Shown here one piece after another: positions 25,925 through 32,832 of a stretch of DNA of 64,000 bases. Positions within the stretch are counted from its first letter, which is position 1; each line of letters begins with the position of its first letter. The notes below the pieces were generated by a model. The model was given only the letters and a program-made list of their open reading frames with translations, did no database searches and had not been told where the DNA came from. Made by a program: the position numbers and the translations under genes. Source of the stretch: Acidovorax kalamii (GTDB taxonomy: Bacteria > Pseudomonadota > Gammaproteobacteria > Burkholderiales > Burkholderiaceae_C); contig NZ_NOIG01000006.1 of the NCBI RefSeq assembly GCF_002245625.1, forward strand, positions 372,001 through 436,000, written 5' to 3'.

Positions 25925-26938
25925 TCAGGCGGCCGGGGCGGCAATCGTCTGGTCGATGGCACCGAAGATGCTGGCGCCGTCCTTGCCCTTGATCTCGATG
26001 CGGATGGTGTCGCCGAACTTCATGAATTCGGTGCTGGGCTTGCCGTCCTGGATGGTCTCGATGCAGCGCTTTTCGGCGATGCAGCTGTAGCCCTTGGGCC
26101 ATTCGGTGCGGCCATTGGCGTCGGTGATGCCCTTGTTGCTCACGGTGCCGCTGCCGATGATGGAGCCCGCGCGCAGGTTGCGCGTCTTGGCCACGTGGGC
26201 GATCAGCTGGCCGAAGTGGAAGGTCATTTCAGGGCCGGCGTCGCACATGCCGACCTTGCGGCCGTTCCAGGTGGACTGCACGGTCAGGTTGACGCGGCCG
26301 TGGTCCCAGGCGTCGCCCAGCTCGTCCAGCGTCACGGCCACGGGGCCGAAGGCGGTGGCGGGCTTGGATTGGAAGAAACCGAAGCCCTTGGCCAGCTCGG
26401 CCGGGATCAGGTTGCGCAGGCTCACGTCGTTGGCAATCATCACCAGGCGGATGCCGTCCAGCGCCTGGTCGGCGTTGGTGCCCATCTTCACGTCGCCCGT
26501 GATGACGGCGATCTCGGCCTCGAAGTCGATGCCCATGGCTTCGCTGGGCACCACCACCTCGTCGCAGGGGCCGATAAAGTCGTCGCTGCCACCCTGGTAC
26601 ATCAGCGGGTCGGTGTAGAAACTCTCCGGCACTTCGGAGTTGCGCGCTTTTCGCACCAGTTCAACGTGGTTGATGTAGGCCGAGCCGTCGGCCCACTGGT
26701 AGGCGCGAGGCAGCGGGGCCATGCACTGGGCAGGGTCGAACGGGAACGCGTGGCGCGCGCGGCCGCTGTTGAGCTGGTCGTACAGGTCCTGCAGCTGGGG
26801 CGAGAGGAAGCCCCAGTCGTCCAGCACCTGCTGGAGCTTGCTGGCAATGCCGGTCGCATAATGGGCTGTGCCCAGGTCGCGGGAGACGACAACCAGTTGG
26901 CCGTCGCGCGAGCCGTCTTTGTAGGTAGCGAGTTTCAT
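25925..26938 (-). CDS. Fumarylacetoacetate hydrolase family protein
   Basis: 337 residues with the two-part FAH architecture. The N-terminal MKLATYKDGSRDGQLVVVSRD domain is short; the catalytic domain has VPSEAMGIDFEAEIAVITGD (metal Glu pair), AMVIANDVSLRNL-like MIANDVSLRNLIP, and GSGTVSNKGITDANGRTEWP. FAH enzymes hydrolyse acylpyruvates such as fumarylacetoacetate in tyrosine or homogentisate breakdown; this length is that of bacterial FahA-like proteins. Divergent from the IclR gene (103 bp), which probably controls it together with the downstream Bug receptor. Confidence 0.9.
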   Translation of the reverse strand: MKLATYKDGSRDGQLVVVSRDLGTAHYATGIASKLQQVLDDWGFLSPQLQDLYDQLNSGRARHAFPFDPAQCMAPLPRAYQWADGSAYINHVELVRKARNSEVPESFYTDPLMYQGGSDDFIGPCDEVVVPSEAMGIDFEAEIAVITGDVKMGTNADQALDGIRLVMIANDVSLRNLIPAELAKGFGFFQSKPATAFGPVAVTLDELGDAWDHGRVNLTVQSTWNGRKVGMCDAGPEMTFHFGQLIAHVAKTRNLRAGSIIGSGTVSNKGITDANGRTEWPKGYSCIAEKRCIETIQDGKPSTEFMKFGDTIRIEIKGKDGASIFGAIDQTIAAPAA

Positions 26939-27000
26939 GGTGGCAGGACCTTTGTCTCAGAAGGGTTGATGGGCACCGCTAGCGAAAATTACGCTTGGGT

Positions 27001-27012
27001 AAATTGATTTAA
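27001..27012. promoter_or_regulatory. AT-rich dyad, possible IclR site
   Basis: TAAAT-TG-ATTTA, 5-bp arms, in an AT-rich stretch between the FAH-family and IclR genes, about 63 bp from the former's start and 30 bp from the latter's. IclR proteins bind short AT-rich dyads of this kind between themselves and their targets. The dyad alone is weak evidence. Confidence 0.4.
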
Positions 27013-27041
27013 CTAAACAAAACTCGCAAATTTTAGTGCAC

Positions 27042-27824
27042 ATGGACAAAGAACGTGCAGGAATTCAATCGGTCGAGGTGGGTTTTGCCCTGCTGGAGGG
27101 GCTGACACGCTCGCGCGGGCCGCTGATGCTCAAGGATGTGGCCGCCTCGGCCGGCATGAGCGCGGCCAAGGCGCACCGGTATCTGGTGAGCTTTCAGCGC
27201 CTGGGCCTGGTCACGCAGGACCCGCGCACCGCGCGGTACGACCTGGGCCCGGCGGCGCTCAAGCTGGGCCTGGCGTCGCTGGCGCGGCTGGACGCCGTGC
27301 GCCTGGCGCGCGAGCGCATGCCGGAGTTGATGGAAAGCATCGGCCACACGCTGGCACTGGCCGTGTGGGGCAACCACGGCCCGACCATCGTGCACTGGGA
27401 GGAGTCGCCCCAGGCCGTCACTGCCAACCTGCGCCTGGGCGATGTGATGCCGCTGCTGTCATCGGCCACGGGACGGTGTTTTGCAGCCTTCATGTCGCCC
27501 GATGTGGTGGCGCCGCTGCTGAAAGAAGAACTGGCCCGCGCCGTGAAGATGCGCCGCACCGACCTGCCCGCCACCATGGCCGAAGTGAACACCCTGCTGG
27601 CCGAGGTGCGCGAGCGCGGCGCCGCCCGCGTGGTCGATACCCTGCTGCCCGGCATCGTGGCTTTTTGCGCGCCCGTGTTCGACTCGGATGGCCACCTGGA
27701 GCTGGGCATCACCACACTGGGCTCGATTGCCACCTTCGACCCCGAGTGGAACGGCGCCATCGACGCACCGCTGCGCGCGGCCGCTGGCCAGCTCTCGCGC
27801 GACCTGGGCGCAGGCAGCGCCTGA
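27042..27824 (+). CDS. IclR family transcriptional regulator
   Basis: 260 residues. The winged helix spans residues 8-68 (GIQSVEVGFALLEGL, then LMLKDVAASAGMSAAKAHRYLVSFQRLGLV); the IclR effector domain follows, with VWGNHGPTIVHW, LRLGDVMPLLSSATGRCFAAF and the late GIVAFCAPVFDSDGHLELGITTLG. It probably represses the divergent FAH/Bug pair in the absence of an aromatic-acid ligand. The ATG was preferred to a GTG two codons upstream. Confidence 0.94.
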   Translation: MDKERAGIQSVEVGFALLEGLTRSRGPLMLKDVAASAGMSAAKAHRYLVSFQRLGLVTQDPRTARYDLGPAALKLGLASLARLDAVRLARERMPELMESIGHTLALAVWGNHGPTIVHWEESPQAVTANLRLGDVMPLLSSATGRCFAAFMSPDVVAPLLKEELARAVKMRRTDLPATMAEVNTLLAEVRERGAARVVDTLLPGIVAFCAPVFDSDGHLELGITTLGSIATFDPEWNGAIDAPLRAAAGQLSRDLGAGSA

Positions 27825-27847
27825 CCCGCGCGCCGCCACCACACCGC

Positions 27848-28996
27848 ATGCCCCGCCGCGCGCTGGTTGCCATCACCGCCCTGGTGCTTGCCCTGCACTG
27901 GCTGGTGCTGACCGGTGTGCCGCTGGCCTGGGACAGTCCGGCGCAGCCCACAGGCCAGGTGTTCAGCACCCGCAGCATTGCAGCCCCACCTCCCGCCGCC
28001 ATGCCCACAGCGGCCGCAGCACCGGCTGCCAAGGCCGCCCCGGCTGCGGCACCACAGCCTGCCGCGCGCAAAAAACCACCGGCCCGCACCACACCCGCGC
28101 CCACCTCCACCGCAGCGCCTGTTGCCCCGCCACCGCCTGCCGAAGCCGCGGCCACGGGCACCGAAGTGGGCACTGACACAGCGCCAACCAACGCCACGGA
28201 TTCAACTGCGCCCCCCGCCGAAGTGGCGGCGGCAGCCCCCGAAGCCCCCGCATCCGCCGCCGCGCCCCCCGCCCCCCCGGCCGAAGCCACCACCGGGGTG
28301 GACATCACCCCGCCCGGCGCAGGCACCGGCCAGGCCTCCTCGCAGGCACCGCCCCCCGCCCGCCTGCCGCCGCCCACCCGGCTGGCGTTTGACGTGAGCG
28401 GGCAGGCCAAAAAGTTCGCCTACAACGCCCGCGCCGAACTGCTGTGGCAACACGATGGCAGCCGCTACGAGGCGCGGCAGGAGATCAGCGCCTTCCTGGT
28501 GGGCTCCCGCACGCAACGCAGCGTGGGCGCCATCACGGCCCAGGGGCTGTTGCCCGAGAAGTTTTCGGACAAATCCCGCAGCGAGCAGGCCGCGCATTTC
28601 GACTACGCCCAGGGCCGCATCACCTTCAGCGCCAACACCCCGCAGGCCCCGGCCAGCCCCGGCGTGCAGGACCGCCTGAGCGTGTTCATCCAGCTCGGCG
28701 CGCTGCTGGCGGCCGACCCGGGGCGGTTTGTGCCCGGCACCCAGATCACCCTCACCACCGTGAGCGCCCGCAGCGCCGACCGCTGGACCTTCACCATCGA
28801 AGGCCCCGAGACGCTGGACCTGCCCTCGGGCGCCACCCCGACCCTCAAGCTGCAGCGCCTGCCCCGCAAGGATTACGACCAGAAGGCCGAGCTGTGGGTG
28901 GCCCCGGCACTGGGCTACCTGCCCGTGCGCATCAAGCTCACCCAGGCCAACGGGGACTTTGCCGACCTGCTGCTGCGCGAGCGCGGCACGCCCTGA
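27848..28996 (+). CDS. DUF3108 domain protein with Pro/Ala-rich linker
   Basis: 382 residues. A hydrophobic N-terminal segment (ALVAITALVLALHWLVLTGV) anchors or exports it. Residues 45-175 are low-complexity Ala/Pro/Thr, the typical length of a periplasm-spanning linker. The DUF3108 domain follows (RLAFDVSGQAKKFAYNARAELLW to the end), a beta-rich, LolA-like envelope domain: IQLGALLAADPGRF, LDLPSGATPTLKL, LPVRIKLTQANGDFADLLL. Function unknown; in this bacterial group a related gene often lies near purN/purU or envelope genes, but here it follows IclR by 23 bp. Confidence 0.85.
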   Translation: MPRRALVAITALVLALHWLVLTGVPLAWDSPAQPTGQVFSTRSIAAPPPAAMPTAAAAPAAKAAPAAAPQPAARKKPPARTTPAPTSTAAPVAPPPPAEAAATGTEVGTDTAPTNATDSTAPPAEVAAAAPEAPASAAAPPAPPAEATTGVDITPPGAGTGQASSQAPPPARLPPPTRLAFDVSGQAKKFAYNARAELLWQHDGSRYEARQEISAFLVGSRTQRSVGAITAQGLLPEKFSDKSRSEQAAHFDYAQGRITFSANTPQAPASPGVQDRLSVFIQLGALLAADPGRFVPGTQITLTTVSARSADRWTFTIEGPETLDLPSGATPTLKLQRLPRKDYDQKAELWVAPALGYLPVRIKLTQANGDFADLLLRERGTP

Positions 28997-29043
28997 GCTG
29001 CGCCAGACCGGATCGCGCGCCAAGTGTTGCGGCCGCACACCAT

Positions 29044-29061
29044 CGGGGCAAAAAAGCCCCG
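29044..29061. terminator. Possible terminator hairpin
   Basis: CGGGGC-AAAAAA-GCCCCG, a perfect 6-bp stem with an A6 loop, 48 bp after the DUF3108 stop. No T-run follows, so termination is uncertain. The rest of the 265-bp gap to the next gene shows no clear feature beyond a G/C-rich run at 29163-29212. Confidence 0.35.
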
Positions 29062-29261
29062 CGAGCCCGGCGCACTGCGGTTTTCGTGAAATACTGGTCG
29101 CAACAGGGTTGATGCGGTGCGGCAGGTGTTCTGGTCGGCAGGCCTTCTCAGGGCCCAACAAGACACCCCCCCCACCGCCGGGATACCCCGCAAGCCGCCC
29201 CCGGGGCTTGAACTCTGCGTGACTGGTGTCATCTGAATTTCAAATCAACCAGGGGAACACG

Positions 29262-29561
29262 ATGCACATGCTCTACGACTCTGAATCTTTTGTGGTGGTC
29301 CACATGCTGCCCGACGCCGTGGAGACAAAGAGCGCCCAGGCGCTCAACGACACCGCCCCCGCCATTCCCCAGCTCGCTCGGCACGGCTTTGAAATCGTGG
29401 ACAAGCGCTCGGGCAAGGAGGTGTACCTGGACGGCTCCTGGGCCGAGATGTTCCAGGAGCAGATCCTGGCCTGGCAACGCGACACCCCCACGCAGGAAGA
29501 AGTGGAAGACGCGCTGGACCGCTATGCGGGGCTGGCGCAGAACCCGGTGGTGGTGCACTAA
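29262..29561 (+). CDS. DUF3567 family protein
   Basis: 99-residue soluble protein with an acidic, helical make-up: MHMLYDSESFVVVHMLPD at the start, then LARHGFEIVDKRSGKEVYLDG, FQEQILAWQRDTPTQEEVEDALDRYAGLAQ. This is the conserved DUF3567 protein found throughout Burkholderiales, generally a stand-alone gene; no role is known. The ATG at 29262 is preceded by AGGGGA and is shorter than an upstream in-frame start. Confidence 0.9.
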   Translation: MHMLYDSESFVVVHMLPDAVETKSAQALNDTAPAIPQLARHGFEIVDKRSGKEVYLDGSWAEMFQEQILAWQRDTPTQEEVEDALDRYAGLAQNPVVVH

Positions 29562-29562
29562 G

Positions 29563-29665
29563 CCCCCCCCTGAGCCGCGCAGCGCGGCTTCCCCCCGCTC
29601 TCGCTACGCTGCGCTGCGCTTCGCGGGCAGGGGGATGATGCCCTCGCTGCGGGGCGGCCCTTGCT
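29563..29665. repeat. Repeat family C, copy 1
   Basis: Begins immediately after the DUF3567 stop. A hairpin CCCCCCTGA-GCCGC...GCGGC-TTCCCCCC is the reverse complement of the second hairpin of family B. It ends in a 20-nt segment GCTGCGGGGCGGCCCTTGCT (29646-29665) that is repeated exactly in copy 2. It lies between convergent genes. Confidence 0.82.
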
Positions 29666-29714
29666 AGACATCCCTGGCCCTGGGCGCGCCAGTTTTGTCG
29701 TGCAGTTCTTCTTT

Positions 29715-30797
29715 TCAAACCTTGAGTGCCTGGTGTTCGTCCCTGGGATAGATCCGCCGGTACAACGGATCCACCAGCATCAACACCGCAATCAACCGGC
29801 ACACCTGAAACGCCGTGACCACCGGCACCCCCAGCTGGAGCACCTTGGCCGTGATGGCCATTTCGGTGATGCCACCCGGTGAAGTCCCCAGCAGCAAGGT
29901 GACCCAGGGCAGGCCCGTGGCCCAGGCCAGCGCCCCAGCGAACAATGCGCACACCCCCATCAGCCCCAGCGTGCCCACGGCCACCGTGGCCAGCCAGCGT
30001 GGCGCGGTGTGCAAGAACTCCCGGCGAAAACGCACGCCCAGACTCACGCCAATCACCAGCTGCGCCGCATTCACCAGCCCCTGTGGCACCGCCGACAGAC
30101 CCAGGCCCGCCATGGTGAGCCCCATGGACACCAGCATCGCGCCCATGAACCAGGGGTTGGCGCGGCCCAGCCGGTCCATCACCACAGCCCCCACGCCGGT
30201 CATCAGCGCCAGCAACGCCAGCCCAGGCCAGCTCACCACCCGCAGCGTGGGCGGCAGGATATCGAGGCCATGCAGGCCGCTCCACTGCAGTGCAAACGGA
30301 ATCGTCACCGTGACGATGAGCAGGCGCAGGCTGTGGCTCGCCGCCACCAGGTCGGTGCGCGCGTTTTCGCGTTCGGACAGCAACGTCATCTCGGACGCTG
30401 CCCCAATCGCGCCCGCAAAGTAGCTGGTGGCGCGCAGCATGGGCGCGGGCACGCCATGCATGCGCGGTGCGTGCACGCGGTACAGCCAGGCGCCAAACAG
30501 CCAGCCCAGGAGCAGCGCCCACACAATGCCCAGCACGATGGCCCACCACAGGCCCCCAATCAGCGCCACCACCTCGGGCGTGAAGTACAGGCCCAGGGCC
30601 GCGCCAATGGTCCACTGCCCGGCATTGCGCAGCGGGCCCCAGCTTTCGGTGGGCCCGCCAGCGATCGACACCAGCGAGGTGGCCAGCAGAGGGCCGATCA
30701 TCCAGGGCAGCGGAGTGTGGAGCGCGACGCAGGCAGCGGCTGCCGCCCAGGCCAGGGCCAGCGTGGCAAGGACACGGGCAACAAAAGGGAAACGCAT
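29715..30797 (-). CDS. AbrB family membrane protein (TIGR03082 type)
   Basis: 360 residues, about ten membrane helices arranged as two similar halves, each with a WMIGPLLATSLVS/WFMGAMLVSMGLT-like segment and a later FAGAIGAASEMTLLS / LLGTSPGGITEMAITAKVL segment rich in Gly, Ser and Met. This duplicated pattern is that of the E. coli AbrB-like inner-membrane family, often mislabelled ammonia monooxygenase. Transport substrate unknown. The ATG at 30797 begins directly before the first helix; longer readings add a basic non-membrane tail. Confidence 0.85.
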   Translation of the reverse strand: MRFPFVARVLATLALAWAAAAACVALHTPLPWMIGPLLATSLVSIAGGPTESWGPLRNAGQWTIGAALGLYFTPEVVALIGGLWWAIVLGIVWALLLGWLFGAWLYRVHAPRMHGVPAPMLRATSYFAGAIGAASEMTLLSERENARTDLVAASHSLRLLIVTVTIPFALQWSGLHGLDILPPTLRVVSWPGLALLALMTGVGAVVMDRLGRANPWFMGAMLVSMGLTMAGLGLSAVPQGLVNAAQLVIGVSLGVRFRREFLHTAPRWLATVAVGTLGLMGVCALFAGALAWATGLPWVTLLLGTSPGGITEMAITAKVLQLGVPVVTAFQVCRLIAVLMLVDPLYRRIYPRDEHQALKV

Positions 30798-31020
30798 ACG
30801 GACAGGGCGGTGGGCTGGGGGTGGAAAGCGGACGGTGAGCAGCGAAGCCGCGCTGTGATCCAGAAGCCCCCCTGCCGGGGCCGGTGTCTTCGCGCGCGGC
30901 AACCGATGCTCCCAAGTATCGCGCCACAGCCTTGGCACCACCGCTGCCGGGCCCTGCCCAGGCAGCATGGCAGGCATCGCCAGAAAGAAACCGTTGTGGC
31001 GCCTGCTTTTCAGGCGGCTA

Positions 31021-31087
31021 CTTCAAGCGAAAACACGCCTCTGCGCGCGACCAACATACCCTTATAGCTATATTTTTTATAGCAAAC
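31021..31087 (+). repeat. Repeat family A, copy 4
   Basis: About 67 bp: AAGCGAAAACACGCCTCTG, then GCGCGCGACC, then a diverged AT-rich tail TATAGCTATATTTTTTATAGC. It ends 1 bp before the stop of the hemerythrin gene. The 291-bp gap between this and the AbrB gene is otherwise a Pro/Arg-codon-like G/C-rich stretch with no recognisable signal. Confidence 0.8.
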
Positions 31088-31088
31088 A

Positions 31089-31649
31089 TCAGGCACCGCG
31101 CCGCGCAGCCATCTCCTGCCCCATGGCCCCCAGCGTAGCGGGGGCCAGCAGCGCCTGCGCGGCGGGGTAGGCGGTGCCCTCTTCCGCTGCGATGTGGTCT
31201 GCGTAGCGCTGGGCAAACCGGTCGAGTGCCGCCTCGTCCCCGGGCGTGAACGGGGCCACAGCCGACTCGGCCAGCGCCCACAAAGGCACACGCGCCGCCG
31301 CCCAGTCGGCCGTCATCGCCAGATGGTCCTGCTGCAGCCGCTGCACCAGCGCCTGCACCTCGGGGCTGGCCTGGGCCCGCAGCAGCGGGAACACATGCAG
31401 TTCTTCGTCTTGGTGGTGCAGCGGTGCGGCCATGTCGAAGTAGCGCAGCACATCGCGCGCGGCCTGGCGGGCATCGGTGTCGGCCCCGTGCTGGCGCACA
31501 TGGGCGCGCAGCCGTGCGAGCAGGGCCAGGGTGCGCTGAACGCGTTCGTGGCAGGCCTCCAGCATGGCGAAAGGCTGCTCGAAACCCACGGCCGGGGCGC
31601 TAAAGCCCGGCAGGTGGCGGGAGGTGGGGCCCGAGGGGGTGGCGGACAC
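31089..31649 (-). CDS. Hemerythrin HHE-domain protein
   Basis: 186 residues, all-helical. Hemerythrin ligands are visible: ACHERVQRTLALL gives the first His, AAPLHHQDEELHVFPLL the HxxxE pair, QQDHLAMTADW the next His, and RYADHIAAEEGTAYP the last His-Glu. A di-iron site for O2, NO or iron storage is expected. The GTG at 31649 was chosen because it lies just after the stop of the upstream gene (31654), so the two overlap in transcript and are probably coupled; longer readings would run through the upstream gene. NO sensing or O2 delivery beside nar genes is an inference. Confidence 0.85.
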   Translation of the reverse strand: MSATPSGPTSRHLPGFSAPAVGFEQPFAMLEACHERVQRTLALLARLRAHVRQHGADTDARQAARDVLRYFDMAAPLHHQDEELHVFPLLRAQASPEVQALVQRLQQDHLAMTADWAAARVPLWALAESAVAPFTPGDEAALDRFAQRYADHIAAEEGTAYPAAQALLAPATLGAMGQEMAARRGA

Positions 31650-31653
31650 GGCG

Positions 31654-32067
31654 TCAGCCCAGCCGCACAGGCTGGCCCTGGCGATTGAACGGGATGTAGC
31701 GACCGTGTGCGCCGCCCTTGATCGCATCCACCATGCGCTGCAAGGGGGCCTCGGCATCGGCACTGGTGGGCGCCTGGTTCAAGGTGCCGGGCAACGCCGC
31801 CGCAAACACCATGGCCCAGTCGTGGCCTGGGGCGGTGAACTGCTGCGCCTCTTCCACCAGCGCGCTGAACGAGGCCAGCTCCTGCGGCGTCTTGTCCACA
31901 CACATCAGTGGCACCAGGGCGCCCCCCTGCCCCGCTTCAAAACGCGCGCGCTGCGCGGGGGTTGCGTCGTCGGGCAGCTCGGCGGCGGCAAACACAAACA
32001 GCAGGCGCTGGGGCTCGGGCTGCTGGCGCGCGGCCTGTAGCAGGTCGTCAAAGCTGGCAATTTCCAT
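31654..32067 (-). CDS. Small conserved protein of unknown function (nrdJ-linked)
   Basis: 137 residues, acidic, no signal or membrane segment: MEIASFDDLLQAARQQPEPQ, then LLFVFAAAELPDDATPAQRARFEAGQGGALVPLMCVDKTP, and a C-terminal VDAIKGGAHGRYIPFNRQGQPV. I recall such proteins in this bacterial group sometimes being labelled ribonucleotide reductase subunit alpha, but nothing in the sequence resembles a reductase; it is far too short and has one Cys. It lies between a hemerythrin (coupled downstream) and a nitroreductase, close to nrdJ. Function unknown. Confidence 0.75.
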   Translation of the reverse strand: MEIASFDDLLQAARQQPEPQRLLFVFAAAELPDDATPAQRARFEAGQGGALVPLMCVDKTPQELASFSALVEEAQQFTAPGHDWAMVFAAALPGTLNQAPTSADAEAPLQRMVDAIKGGAHGRYIPFNRQGQPVRLG

Positions 32068-32095
32068 CACAAGGTTGCGTCATCAGAAAAACAGG

Positions 32096-32773
32096 TCAAA
32101 AGCCGGGCACCACGCCCCGGCTGGCATCCAGCGTGCTCACATAGGCACCGGGCGCGGGCCGTGCACGCACGGCCTTGCGCGACAGCACGGTGCCGATGCT
32201 CACGAAACACAGGGCCTGCTCGGACGGCGCCAGCTGGAACAGCGCGCGCAGGCTGTCGGCCTTGAGCGCCTTGCCGCTGGTGAGTGCCGAGCCATAGCCC
32301 TGCGCCGTGGCCATGAGCAGCATGTTCTGCACCGCACAACCGGCCGACACGGTGCGCTCGGCCAGGTCGATGTCGGCATCGCCACGTTCGGCATCCACCA
32401 CGGCCAGCAGCAGCACGGGCGAGCGGTAGGCTTTCTCACGCGCCTGCTCGGCCTGCTCAGGGGTGGCGGTGGGGTCGCGCTCCCGCAGGGCCTGGGCAAA
32501 CACCTCAGCCAGCGGCGTGCGCGACGCCTCGGGCACCAGCACAAAGCGCCAGGGCACCAGTTGGCCGTGGTCGGGGGCGTGCGCGGCAGCGCTCAGGATC
32601 TGCGCCAGCTCGGCCGCACTGGGGCCCGGCGCGCCCAGGCGCTTGGGCAGGATGGTCTGGCGCGACTGGATCAGCGCCGCCGCCAGCCCGGCCACATCTT
32701 CAGAAGCACGGGCCTGCGCCGCAGCAGGCTGCACACGGGACGTGGGGTTCAACGGCCAGGGGATGACTGACAT
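32096..32773 (-). CDS. Nitroreductase family protein (YdjA-like)
   Basis: 225 residues. ALIQSRQTILPKRLGAPGPSA gives the FMN-phosphate contacts, AAAHAPDHGQLVPWRFVLV the flavin loop, and SAGCAVQNMLLMATAQGYGSALTSG the C-terminal helix of minimal nitroreductases such as E. coli YdjA. A short Pro-rich start precedes the core. The chosen ATG at 32773 has GGAAGG upstream. It sits between nrdJ (59 bp upstream) and the small unknown gene (28 bp downstream) on one strand, probably the same operon. Confidence 0.87.
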   Translation of the reverse strand: MSVIPWPLNPTSRVQPAAAQARASEDVAGLAAALIQSRQTILPKRLGAPGPSAAELAQILSAAAHAPDHGQLVPWRFVLVPEASRTPLAEVFAQALRERDPTATPEQAEQAREKAYRSPVLLLAVVDAERGDADIDLAERTVSAGCAVQNMLLMATAQGYGSALTSGKALKADSLRALFQLAPSEQALCFVSIGTVLSRKAVRARPAPGAYVSTLDASRGVVPGF

Positions 32774-32832
32774 GGGAAATCCTTCCAATGCTTACCGCAT
32801 GCGCCCAGAAGCATGCAGCGGGGCCATGGCCT